A stretch of DNA of 64,000 nucleotides from Dacryopinax spathularia (lineage: Eukaryota; Basidiomycota; Dacrymycetes; Dacrymycetales; Dacrymycetaceae), in NCBI GenBank assembly GCA_037974965.1, contig JBBPFI010000014.1:930001-994000 (forward strand), read 5' to 3'. This document shows positions 23,339 through 33,896 of this stretch, one piece after another (positions within the stretch are counted from its first letter, which is position 1; every line of letters begins with the position of its first letter). A program made the position numbers and the translations under genes. The notes below the pieces were generated by a model, which did no database searches, was not told the DNA's origin, and saw only the letters and a list, made by a program, of their open reading frames with translations.

Positions 23339-24912
23339 GTTGTCCATGCTATCCTCGTCTTCTGCAAATGAGATGGTGATCTTTTGGTGGTTCGCTGCGG
23401 GTGACTCCTGGGTGAGCCCTCGTAGCTCTCGAATGCACTGTGAACCCCAATAAAGGTCTGTTTTGATCTACCTTTAGAACGTGCTTACCACGGCTTGAGT
23501 TTTATCGGACGACACGAGCTGAACGACGTGTTCGAGGTGGAGATAGAGGTTGAATCCTTTCCCGCGTCGTTCAGCGATTTCGAACGAAATAGCGATGTCT
23601 ACAAAATCGCCTGATTGGAACAGGGCGGGATGACCCTTTGTGACCCGACCATCGGCTCTACGGATACCGAGTGATAGCGCTGGGTCGGTCACCCATCGAG
23701 CTTTGACTTGTGTGGCGGCAACGTCGAGAGGGTGTTCGGATTCATGGCGAACCGAAGATCCAGCGTGATCGCGGAAGGGACCGACGGACTCGGCCTAAAC
23801 GAACCATCACCCAAGGAAGGTCAACGGTGGAACGTGCGTACCCTGGCAAACACTCGACGGGTGCACCGAATGGGATCCAGGTCGGTGAACTTTTGGCTAT
23901 CCTTGCATTCCATGTTCATTGTATGACTGACCCAGCGCCGAATGTAGCGAAGAGTGGACCAAACCTGTCTCCAGATATCCGTGCGGGCGGAAGATGGAGG
24001 TTCGATGTAGACACTGCTAAGCGCGATCATACAATGCTCCGGATTCCTGATGAACGGTAAGAACAGTGCGCGTCCGAAAAGTGGTCGCGTACCCGTTCCA
24101 GTCGCCGTACTTTCCGAGTCTGGGATCTTTCAGGAATCCTTGGAGTCGCAAGATAGCGATGCCGTTGCGTTGTGAGCCTGGCTCATGCATCATGACATCT
24201 GACGGATGTCGAGGATCTGTTATTGTAGCTTTAGGCTTCAGGCTCAGTAGGTTACAGATGGATTCGTAGTCCGCGGGAAGCGGGACAATCGTAGTCTCGT
24301 TGTCGCAGGCGAGTGTGACTTCTGGATAGGCCCAGAGATCTCGAAGCAGGCGGCCATTGGGGTCTATGTGTTTGTCAGTGGACGGTATGGCCCGGATAAC
24401 CAGAACGAGGGAACCTTGGATGAAAAAGGCCATGCCTGGAGAGGAAGATGACCAGGAGAGTGTGTGTTTGGCGCCATGGAAAGGTCAGTTTATATGTGCC
24501 ACGACGTCGTCGGCAGCCTCAGTCTGTCCGGGAGAGGGAAATGGCATGGAACCCGTCCGGATAAAAATCCAATCCCAATGGTGATCGAGAGGAATGTTAC
24601 CGTTGATGGGGGCCATTGCTTTCCGGTCCAATGTGATGCAGTGTAATGGGAGCTCTCGGCGAAAGAAAACGCTCGACGCTCGGACGGGTATCTATCGCAC
24701 TCGGATGTTGCGTCGGAGAGGTCCTTGACGTGCGGAGGTGCCAATATTCGGACTTCCTTCATCGGAAGCAGTTTGATTCGGAAAGGTCCCGGCGTCCGTC
24801 GGATGGAGGGCAATGCAATGCGATTCCCTGCGACGTTACATGGCAATGGAAAGGAACTCCTCCTGGTCGTCGTCTGAGCTGGAGATTCGGGGGTTCCTGT
24901 TTGGCTTGTCAA
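23336..24912 (-). CDS. Unknown protein, left core gene of the inverted-repeat module
   Basis: At least five exons. Starting at ATG 24910-24912 (MTSQTGTPESPAQ), the sequence reads through LLPMKEVRILAPPHVKDLSD and SSHYTASHWTG. After an unresolved intron (about 24434-24610) it continues MAFFIQGSLVLVIRAIP, LRDLWAYPEVTLACDNET, and later KFTDLDPIRCTRRVFAR and VKARWVTDPALSLGIRR. The C-terminal domain, PALFQSGDFVDIAISFEIAE then LYLHLEHVVQLV, ends with an acidic tail (FAEDEDSMDN). The TAG stop is the last three bases of the left arm. The family is not recognised. The C-terminal block resembles that of the right core gene (GDFVDI/GDLVVL, then a hydrophobic HVVQL/QAVNVL strand), suggesting the two are ancient paralogues or share a fold. 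Confidence 0.5.
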
Positions 24913-24980
24913 TATATAAACGGTGACTTGGAGGCAAGGATGGTTTCCAACACTGAACGTATTCCACCGCTGGATCGACT

Positions 24981-26322
24981 ATGATGGGCAAGCGGAAGGC
25001 TGCGGATTATTTGGAGAAGAGCGGGTCGAAGGCAGGGTGAGCGAGCCGTTGCAAAGATACCGGGCCTCTTGTTGACAGTGTTGAAGCCGTGGTGAGGCGG
25101 AGGTTAGCGACAGGTCGTTCGGTATAAGCAGGGAGGAGACCTCGTCCGGTGTCGATGCGCTGGGTGCTTCGTCGATGGAAGGGTACGTCCGCTGGTTCCA
25201 CTGTCGTTATCCGCTTGCTGATACACTCCACTGCCCTGCTTTGGAACCGTTCAGGGGGCGCAGCGAGCAAGTACAGCTTGGCTTGGAGAGCACATGCGAG
25301 GAGGAGTACGTGCTTCATCAGTTCGATTCTTGTCAGAATGCAGACTGATTTTGCGAGCACAGAGGGGCGGATTGGTTCGGAAGCGGGCTCGACCGGCGTA
25401 ATGAATCCGAAATGAACCTAGTTGTGAATTCAGGTGAAATGGAAAGCACAGAGTGCGTCGTGTCCGGCAAAATGTTTGATTGATGGCTGACGGCATTCAG
25501 GCTTGATGGGTCTGACGTCGAGGATCCCCCTGATATGGGGGGATTCATACCCTCGATCAGAAAGTGCGTGCGTGCTACGACCCGTGTGCCATGCTGATGG
25601 ATTAGGCGACTCTTGACCATGCGCAAGGAAGCCGATCGGACCCGGGGGACCTACTATATCACCAAACTTCCGCTGGATCTACAGTTCGGCCGAGCAGCAC
25701 CCTCGATGGATATGAGCAACTTCTTGGTTGGAGATCGAAATAATGCGGTACGCGTCTATGTCGCGGGCATCACGACCAGATTGGAGTTTAAAGAAGCCGA
25801 CGGTACCGCCTTGCGCCAGGTGTCCATAGCAGTCGAGCCGCTCAGCCGGCGGGATTCGGATTGGGCTGCTCGGATTCATAATGAGTATAGCTTACCTTGC
25901 ACTCGTTCGTTCAAGTTTCCAATCTCTATCCTTGTCATTCCCTTACTCGGTGCAGGTTTCAGCAAGGATAGCTTTTTGGAGATCCGTGCTAGTCAATGGC
26001 AGACCGTATACCGGGCACCGCGAGAGTCACCTGTATGTGCTTTACCGATTCGTATAGGTGTCTGCTGAGGACATGATCATAGGGTACTCCTTTCCGGCAT
26101 GTATATTTTGCGCACAAGAGTATGCGGGAGCGAACGCCTTTTTCTGTGGATGAGCTACGCAAGGGTGACTTAGTCGTGTTGGAGATGCGGGTGCGTGCTC
26201 GTCGGAACGAGCAGAAGACGCATGTGGTAGAATTCCAATTACAGGCAGTAAACGTTCTACAGCGCGAAGCTCGGTCCGTTGCTGTACCCTCTTCCGAAGC
26301 CGCTGATGAAGTTGAGTGGTGA
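24981..26322 (+). CDS. Unknown protein, right core gene of the inverted-repeat module
   Basis: The start is tentatively ATG 24981 (MMGKRKAADYLEKSGSKAG), 68 bp from the start of the divergent left core gene. Exons between 25030 and 25480 are unresolved. From 25500 the spliced reading is clear: DGSDVEDPPDMGGFIPSIRK, then RLLTMRKEADRTRGTYYITK, FLVGDRNNAVRVYVAGITT and RRDSDWAARIHNE. After a 50-nt intron (26033-26082) comes RHVYFAHKSMRERTPFSVDE, LRKGDLVVLEMRVRARR and HVVEFQLQAVNVLQ, with an acidic end (AADEVEW) at TGA 26320-26322, 14 bp before the right arm. No family is recognised. The final domain is similar in layout to the end of the left core gene. Confidence 0.5.
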
Positions 26323-26335
26323 TCTGTAGTCCATA

Positions 26336-27950
26336 TAGTCCATATAGCAGTACCTTCACACTTGCGTATTCATGCCGGTCCTTCCTTCTTCCCGAAAATC
26401 AACCTGTCCATACTTAGCATCGTCGAATCAAACACGTCTGCCGCAGTACACGACTTGCGAATATCCCTTTAACATACATCACGGGTGTCTGCACTTCTAG
26501 AAACGACGAATATCTTTGACCCACGGCGCTCGCAACACTCTACTGCTCGCCATCAGTACCTAGACAATACTCATCCTAACGAAATGTATGCAAGAACGTG
26601 CAAACGCGATAACAGGCTCTAAACCGTTTGCCGCGTATGATGACCGAGAACGCGTCTTCCCGTAGCGTAGCCTAGACTCCGCGGCGCTATTGGCTGGGTG
26701 GCATCCAAACTCAATTCACATGCTCCGAGGCCGATCTCGGGTGATGTTCCGTCCGAAGTTAAGGGTCAGTATGCGCTCGACTCGGCAGGTCACAAATGGA
26801 TCGAAGGTCTTCGGTATCAACCGACTGTACATGAGCAACCCAGTATTGTCTCCACGGGCACATGAGCAATAAGGACAACAGAAAGGGCACACAACGGAGC
26901 ATGTGCAGCTTGCGGAAGACATGCCGATGTGGAGAAATGGAGAATACGGATCGACTGCGCCGTTGTTGCGAGGGAAACTGAATGGTCAACTCCAGAGCAG
27001 CTCTTGATAATTGATAGTGTAGGTATTTTCCACGTTCGGTTGGACGCGACTGCTGGCTAACATTGGTTTTTTATGATTTCCTTCTAGGACATGGTAGAGA
27101 TCGCGTATGACCTAACCCTTCCCGGGTAGGATGCGTTTGGTATCAGGTACGATGCATTCGGGTCGAGGTAGGATGGGCCGATATGTGGGTAGGATGCGCT
27201 GGGACATGGGTGGGATAGGCTAAGACGTGGGTAGGATGCGCTGGGACATGGGTAGGATGCGCTGGGACATGGGTGGGATGCCCCGCGATGGGGGTGGGAT
27301 GCATTGAGATGGGGGTAGGATGGGCCGAGGTTGGGATAGGATGCGCTGCGATGGGGGTGGGATGCGCTGGGATAGGGCGGGATGGGCTAAGACGTGGGTA
27401 GGATGCGCTCGGACATGAGTAGGATGCGCCGGGACGTGGGTAGGATGGGATGAGATTGGGGTGGGATGCGCTGGGATAGGGCGGGATGGGCTAAGACGTG
27501 GGTAGGATGCGCTCGGACATGAGTAGGATGCGCCGGGACGTGGGTAGGATGGGATGAGATTGGGGTGGAATGCGCTGGGACATCGGTGGGATGCGTTGAG
27601 ATGGGGGTGGGATGCGTTGAGATGGGGGTAGGATGGGCCGAGGTTGGGATAGGATGCGCTGCGATGGGGTGGGATGCGCTGGGATAGGGTGGGATGCGCT
27701 GAGACGTGGGTAGGATGCGCTGGGACATGGGTGGGATGCCCTGCAATGGGGGTGGGATGCGTTGAGATGGGGGTGGGATGCATTGAGATGGGGGTAGGAT
27801 GGGCCGAGGTTGGGATAGGATGCGCTGCGATGGGGGTGGGATGCGCTGGGATAGGGCGGGATGGGCTAAGACGTGGGTAGGATGCGCTCGGACATGAGTA
27901 GGATGCGCCGGGACGTGGGTAGGATGGGATGAGATTGGGGTGGGATGCCA
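26336..27950 (-). repeat. Right arm of long inverted repeat
   Basis: Reverse complement of the left arm: about 785 bp unique sequence (26336 to about 27121), then a longer stretch of the same 21-bp minisatellite. Its inner edge carries a short direct repeat (TAGTCCATA twice, 26327-26344) absent from the left arm's inner edge. Confidence 0.9.
27122..27950 (-). repeat. 21-bp minisatellite, right copy
   Basis: About 39 units of the same 21-bp repeat, on the opposite strand to the left copy. It contains internal blocks of several units that recur (for example around 27360-27440, 27470-27560 and 27840-27930), so the array has grown by multi-unit duplication compared with the roughly 17-unit left copy. 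Confidence 0.88.
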
Positions 27951-28663
27951 GCTCGGAGTGGGTTCGCCGGCTGCATTGGCACGAGGTGCAGTTCATCATT
28001 CACGTCACCATATGTCTAACGTTTATACCTGGTTCGAATGCAATCGCCTGGCCTCATATGAGAATGTGTAAACAATGTGTAAGCTCCTCGTGGATCGAGA
28101 GCAAACGTGCCGCTTATTCATTTCACATATTGGGTAAGTATATCCATAGGCTGTGAGATGCTTCGATGCGCGTGTGATGCCTTGCTCTTCAGGAAGACGT
28201 GTGCGCTCTGTGAGGTGCGATGGGTCACGGTGAGATGGGATGGCTTTGGCCGCCCGCAGGTGATGGTGTGGATGTTAATGTTAGACGTCTTTGATCTTCG
28301 ATATGCCTCGTGTGGACGCGCACAGTATACAGCACGAGCCGATATGATATCAAGTTGCTTCTGGGGCCAGTGTTGCTTGTATCGGTGTGGCCGAGTGCGA
28401 GGAGAATGGAAGTAGTTGTTAGGCGGGGTGTTGTCGGGCACGGCTTCGCATGTGTTCGTTGGACAGACGGTATTCATGGCGTGTCTAAACGGTCTCATGA
28501 GATCCGGATGTGACCGGATTGAGAGGCAGGGCATGGGGAGGTGTGGCAAGCAACGGAGTCGTTTGGCAACGTGTCCGAGTCCGACAACCGACGAATATCG
28601 CTTGGTAGCTTATGGCTTGCAGTGCATTGGAAACCAATGTCGTTGGTGCGCATGTGATGTCTT
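27951..28663. other. Spacer right of the inverted-repeat module
   Basis: No supported gene. The 5' exon(s) of the dsRNA-binding protein gene probably lie in the right half of this stretch but were not resolved. Confidence 0.4.
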
Positions 28664-29709
28664 GTGTTTGCCGCTGGTGATGGTGCTTGCTCACGGGCCC
28701 GGGGTGAGTATATAATCATTCTCGGAACGGCGGTGGAACGCCATCTGCTAGGCATGGCCAACTCTTTGGGAGTGCTGCCCGAGCTCGAGACTGTCATACT
28801 TGGAACCGATCGTTCGACTATTTTCGTCCCTGCACTGGAATGCCGTGTTTCCCATACTTCATTGGCGAGCGTGGGACGATGGTTCCTTGCGTCTTGCACC
28901 ATCAACGTGCTCTGTTGCCTTCACGTGAAGGATTGCTTGCAGGATCTACAAGTGCGTCTTTAAGGCGGTGTCCGCGTCTTCGTCGGCTGACACGCTCCAG
29001 AGCATGGAGAAGTGCTTCTTGACGGATGGCACATATGCGCGATGGAGTTGTCTGCCGCCTTTCAAGGTTGATGACACGTTGCCGGACGGCACCGAGACTG
29101 GACAAGTTTCCGTCCTCATGGCCTATTTTGGTGCGCTCGCTGTCTTGGCCGATATCACCACGGGTCGTCGTCTGATCACCGGATGGATTACCACAACTGG
29201 ATACTTGGCGCCAGTTGCGGGACCTAGCACAATACCAGACGGGGGAACGATTGGGGCCGATGAAGACGTCGAACCCGCGTTCCCCGTCATTACGGGTGCA
29301 CGCAGTGCTACGTCTTCTCCGGTCTCTCAGTTAATCTCACCAGACGCCGTTAAAGCGGCTCCCCTGCTTTTCTTCAAGCAATTTGCGACTCAGCGAGGGC
29401 TGTCTGTGACTGAAACTGCTACGCGTCGTGGTCCAGATCATCTGCCGACTTGGACGTGCTGCCTGTTTCGTATGCGCCTTGTTTGCTCTCCGCAACCCAC
29501 GCTGATGACTTGTAGTTAGCGGAGACTCGCACCCTTCTGGTGAAGGGGTCGGTCGAAACAAGAAAGAAGCTCTCCGCATTGCCGCGCTCGACGCGCTGTA
29601 TACACTCGATTGGGTAAGTCCAACGGGGAGCCAATTGCGAATAACCCTGGCTGACGAGGACCGCAAGATGCCGCCGGACACCAGTGAAAGCGCGGATGAA
29701 CCTATGTGA
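28664..29709 (+). CDS. dsRNA-binding protein with RNase III-like region
   Basis: The C-terminal domain is a clear double-stranded-RNA-binding motif: FFKQFATQRGLSVTE, then RRGPDHLPTWTCCLF, then GEGVGRNKKEALRIAALDAL (G-x-G-x-x-KKxA-x-x-AA). Upstream, YIIILGTAVERHLLGMANSL, SHTSLASVGRWFLA and SVLMAYFGALAVLADITTGR follow the layout of an RNase III domain (xLExLGDxVL, then VSxxxLAxxA, then LADxFEAxxGALYLD). The acidic catalytic residues are replaced: LGT instead of LGD, and VLMAYFGAL where DxFEAxxGAL is expected. If the call is right it is a non-cleaving RNase III relative, like the fold found in some mitochondrial ribosomal proteins. Introns fit at about 28951-28997 and 29471-29517; the 45 nt after TLDW may be a third. 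The 5' end is not resolved. It ends EPM at TGA 29707-29709. Confidence 0.65.
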
Positions 29710-29872
29710 CTGCGATAGATGCCTTCATGTTTGTTTATTGTACGGTATAATGCCTTTGACGCAACCACATATTGCTTGGTCTCTGTCTATAACGTCAACG
29801 GAACGAAGAAACCTAAGCATACAGCCGGACTCTGGTGAGTTGGCGGTAGCATTAGCTAGCAAGATATATTTA

Positions 29873-32800
29873 TCAGAACATCAAGCTCTTGGCGCTGGAA
29901 CGTCGGGATCGTGCTTTCTTCAATTTCCCTTTGTGAAATTTTTTCTTGGACGGGTCAACGGGGATTCCTTCCTTACGGTTCCGAGCATTACGCGTGCGTC
30001 GGGCATTGTCTCTCTCCGTCTTGCTGGGCGGACGAGGCAGGTTTAAATCCAGGATTTCCATTTTGAGGTCCCACATTTCTTGTGCCGAGAAGGAGGACAG
30101 GGATGGCAGTTCTCCGCATTCAAAGCGTATAACGTCTTCCTCTGTGTCATCATTGGCGTGGTCTTCTTCGGGCGAAGGGATGCGATCAGCGACTGTAGGG
30201 GCAGATACGAGATCATACACCCAATAAGGAACTGCCGATCAAGATGGTCGTCACGCTGGCATTGGCATACGTGGTAAAGGTAGAGCTCACTATTTCGTCT
30301 TTCGGGTGTCTGCCAGAAACACGGTGCACCTGAAGCGGTACACGCTGAACATTTTGCTCCCCTCCTGCGTTGATCGCAGAGCTCGAACGGCATGCTGTCG
30401 TCGTCCAGAATCCGCCTTGTTTCGTCTTTGTATGCCAGTTTCTTGTGTTGGCAATTCGAACAGCGATACGCGCCGTGTCGCCACTACCACTTGTTAGCAT
30501 TTCACTCGGTAAGATCGGCTTTATACACTTACAATCGTTGGACTCTGGCCGCTACCGTGACGGATCTCAACAACACCATATTTCCTGATTAAACGCGCAA
30601 GACCCGTAGCTTGCCAATCGAGTGGCTTGGGTACCACGCGCTTGCCAATCCTATAGCCATCCGCTTGCGTCCAGCTCGGTAGCTTGCGTTCGGATCGTAC
30701 ACGATTGAGGGACAAGATCGTCCGCCGTTCGAAGCGTCCACGGGTATAATACGGGTGCTGTAGACGGTAGGGGTCGGCTTCGGCTTTCACGAAATAGTTC
30801 TTGACGAGCTCCCCCGGGCAGGCGTGGGCAGATACCTCGAGCGGGTCTTCCGTATGAGTGCCATCTATTTCGTCTTCAGAAGCATCGCTCGTCATTTGGC
30901 TTCGACTATGGGGGTCTCTAGCCCTGGATTTCTGCTGTATGTGCGGACGGCCCCGTTTCATTGTTTTTCTCTTCCGGGGCAACCGTGCTTTGCCACGATG
31001 CATGGTGTCATCGTCGCTGAGGTCTGAAGAGGGTGGCGTGCAAGGCACTGCGGGAGGCAGAGACGAATCACTCGGAGAATCGTTCCTTTCGGTTCCTCTA
31101 TGCCTGTGATTGCTATGCTCAGAGGACTCTGGCGGCGCAGCGTAAAGAGGAGGCGAAGTCGAAGTCGTCGCGATAGGTTTCGGTGAGGGCGGCAAATCAA
31201 GGTCGGGAAACACATCGATTCCGGGGAAGTTGATAGTCAGGGACCCTCTTAATTGCGCCGGAGGGGGAGAGCAAGCCGAAAAATCAGGGGAAGGCGGTGG
31301 GATGCAATCAATGAGCTGGTCGTTCTCGTATGGGTCCATGGCGGAACCAGAGCCCTCCCCAATAGGATGCAACCACTCCTCTTCACGTTCTTCAGGAGGC
31401 CTCTCTGGTCTAGAGGGGTGAGCATTACCATCACCGGGGTCATCATGCCCTGCCGCTTTCGAAACATCATGGTTTTGCGATAGCGGTTGCATGGGCAGGT
31501 TAGGCTCGCCAGCAGCCGGCTCGATGCCCCGATTTCCGGACGAATTGGCCTTGACGGTCTGCGAAATCCTGGTCGGCATGCGATTCGCAGTACGCCGACC
31601 TTCTCTTGCGTCGCGTACAGCGTCTCTGGTGTGTTTCAGATACCTGCGAGTGTCTTCGAGCATGTTGATGTCCGAATAGCAATACAGCCGAGTGTATGCT
31701 TGACGGATGTAGGTAGGTATATTCAGAACATCGGGAAGGAATCGAAGAGGTTTGCCGCCTTCTTCCTTCGCAAAATTAAGGATCTTGTTGATTAAACCCA
31801 TCGCCGTGCTGGTGAAATCCATAGGAATGTTTTCAAGTACACTCTCGTCAAACACCGCAAACAACATGCCCTGCGCGACGCGGACAAGTCCGAATCAGTC
31901 ATGATCATAAGGTGAGGTTTGCGATTCTCACTAGTTGTATGCAGCCACTTTGGAGACGCGCGCTCTCATTCCGACCATCTTCCACCATAGCGACCTTCAC
32001 CCTATCCTGCCAAGCAGAGAGATCGAACTGGTCCGGACCAAGACGCTGGAGAAAATCTACTTTCCCGCAACGTCGTAGCGTTCTTTGTGAGAGGTGGCTG
32101 ATCGGTAGGACATCGATCGGTATAGGCAACAGATCGTCTCGTCTGGGTTCGATTAGTTCCGTTGTCTGCTCCAGCACTTTCGCTAGACTCTGACGTATGA
32201 TCGGCTGGATCGAAACCCCTGCCATGTACATCTGGATGAGGTAGTGTAGCTGGGACAATATGTCAATAATTCGCAGAACGTTGAGGTGAGGGCACTCACC
32301 CAGGGATCCAGGACATGTGCCACATACATATTCGAGCTTATGAGATTGGGGCGAGCTTTCCACCGTGTTCCGGGTGCAATTCTGTTGATGAGGGCCTCGC
32401 CGTAAATGGAGTCCAAAAAGCTGCGCACATCCTGTCGCCGTTTTTCGCCTTCCCAATTCCACCATGCGCGGTCTTCAATCTCGGAAGCTTCCGTGATGGG
32501 AGGTGCGTGGGTCCAAGCAAAAGGAACGGCTCCCAAGGCGAAGCGCCTGAGGGTAAGGGGAAGATAGCGATTCGCGAGGATGGTTTTGGATGGGTGCACA
32601 TTGAACTTCCAGACGATATTTCGCGCATGCACGGTGACCTCGAGATACAGCAATAGCAGTTCACCGGGGATGTCTCCAATCTGTAGATCCTCTGCTGCTT
32701 GTTCTACGATGCTCTGAGAATGCGATTTATTAGTGTGAATAGTCCGCAATGCATGCAGGAAACGGGTTGCATACGAATAGCGAGCTGATTCTCCTTTGGT

Positions 32801-33525
32801 ACCGAATATGCAGTCCTGGATCTCGATCGAAGAGCTGAGGTACGCGCCCCATAAGCGCGAAGACCCGCTTAAACAACACAGTGAACGAGTGTCTCAGCCT
32901 GTCGTGCCATGTGATACACATCTGAACAGCCTCTCCTTCCACGTCGCGGTAGAGCCGGAGATTGCCATTATCGTCGACGGGAATTTGTGGTCTCGGTCTT
33001 GCATCTGCTTCGATGTGACGGAAGCGCCGAAAGCGACGAAAATAATGTCCCGGAAGCTGCTTAACGTTCAGGCCGGCGCCCGTTCCACCAGCGATTGGAA
33101 ACCCGACTGCCCCATCAAGGTGTTCGAGGCACCCTAAGATGTCAATGATCTTTTGTTGTAAACGAGCCGAGTGCAGATCCGATGACCCTAAATAGTACAT
33201 GAACGTGAGGAAGGGGTTCTGGAAGTAAACGTGAGAAGGATGGCGAAGCGCATATAGCCATCAGTCCCACCAGTGCGAAGCAGCATTTCAGTACGACCTC
33301 TTCGAGATCGTGTTCCAGCATGATCGCCTCCCCAGTTGGGGGAAGCCCGATGGTTCCCCACAGCAAATCAAGTGCCGAGTCGATGTGAACATTCATACGT
33401 TGGTCGAGGAGAACTCGGATGTCTTCCTCGGTCCTATGCGCGGGGCACTTTTCGCGTACATCGAGAGCAGCGCCTACGCCTCCATCGCTATCATGGCCCA
33501 TATCTGTGTAACTGAGGTCGAACAA
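29873..33525 (-). CDS. Large unknown protein with Cys cluster and basic C-terminus
   Basis: About seven exons give roughly 1000 residues from ATG 33523-33525 (MFDLSYTDMGHDSDGG). Exon joins that keep frame include ALVEEVVLKCCFAL region to NPFLTFMYYLGSS, ISSLF to SIVEQAAEDLQIGD, and SGCIQL to GMLFAVFDESVLEN. The first half is helical with no known motif. The middle (about 31.0-31.6 kb) is Pro/Ser-rich and disordered, with basic clusters (KARLPRKRKTMKRGRP). Near the end is a Cys cluster: CSNC, then CDQRRRGAKCSACTASGAPC (about 30.33-30.46 kb), resembling a zinc-binding fold and faintly a Zn2Cys6 knuckle. The tail is very basic (KKKFHKGKLKKARSRR). A nuclear, nucleic-acid-binding role is only inferred. 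Confidence 0.55.
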
Positions 33526-33896
33526 CGGGCAGGAGGGGTGATGAACGACAACCGGGTCTTACTGCTTTGGGTAGGGAAGGATGGAGTCAGTTTGGACAGG
33601 ATGCGGCTTATGGAGTGTAGGATGCGATCGCGTGCTCGATCTTAGGACACGTGCCAACGGGTGCGCCACCCGGTACCATGGGCACAATCCTGCGTGTTCC
33701 ACGCGTTGAACGCCCAGGTCCGAGCACATCAGCGTCACTACCCAGCGGATGCAAAGAACTGCGGTGCACGCATGTCAGGCCAGATGCATATAAAAGTCGT
33801 ATCGCCAGCGGGGGGCTGGGACGTGCCCCTCTTTGCCGCCTGCAGTCCCAACGCTGCACTGCTCGACGCCGTACACCACTTTCCTACCATATCAGC
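33526..33896. other. Divergent upstream spacer
   Basis: This separates the starts of the Cys-cluster gene (minus) and the next unknown gene (plus). The plus frame is open back to 33651, so the latter's start could lie earlier. No other feature was seen. Confidence 0.45.

Larger units (their letters stand above)
22182..27950. mobile_element. Long-inverted-repeat module of unknown class
   Basis: A 5.77 kb unit: a left arm (22182-23338), a core of 2997 bp, and a right arm (26336-27950) that is the reverse complement of the left. The outermost bases read TGGCATCCCACC on the left and the mirror image on the right. The arms agree wherever compared, and differ in length only through the 21-bp minisatellite that forms their outer part. 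No transposase was recognised in the core and no clear target duplication was seen. It may be a foldback-like or other long-TIR transposon, or two inverted copies of one repeat that happen to flank host genes. The two core genes run outward, one ending inside and one ending 14 bp from its arm, which argues for a single unit. Confidence 0.6.

Noticed and set aside
22182-27950. CRISPR array
   Set aside because: The 21-bp units abut with no unique spacers, and the genome is eukaryotic.
22182-27950. Polinton or other virus-like element because of long inverted ends
   Set aside because: No DNA polymerase, integrase, capsid or packaging ATPase motif is visible in the 3 kb core, which is far too small.
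27122-27950. Telomere or subtelomere repeat
   Set aside because: G-rich units superficially recall telomeres but lack TTAGGG-like periodicity and are flanked by genes on both sides.
27220-27999. 259-codon His-Pro-rich minus frame
   Set aside because: Same minisatellite on the right arm; length follows array size.
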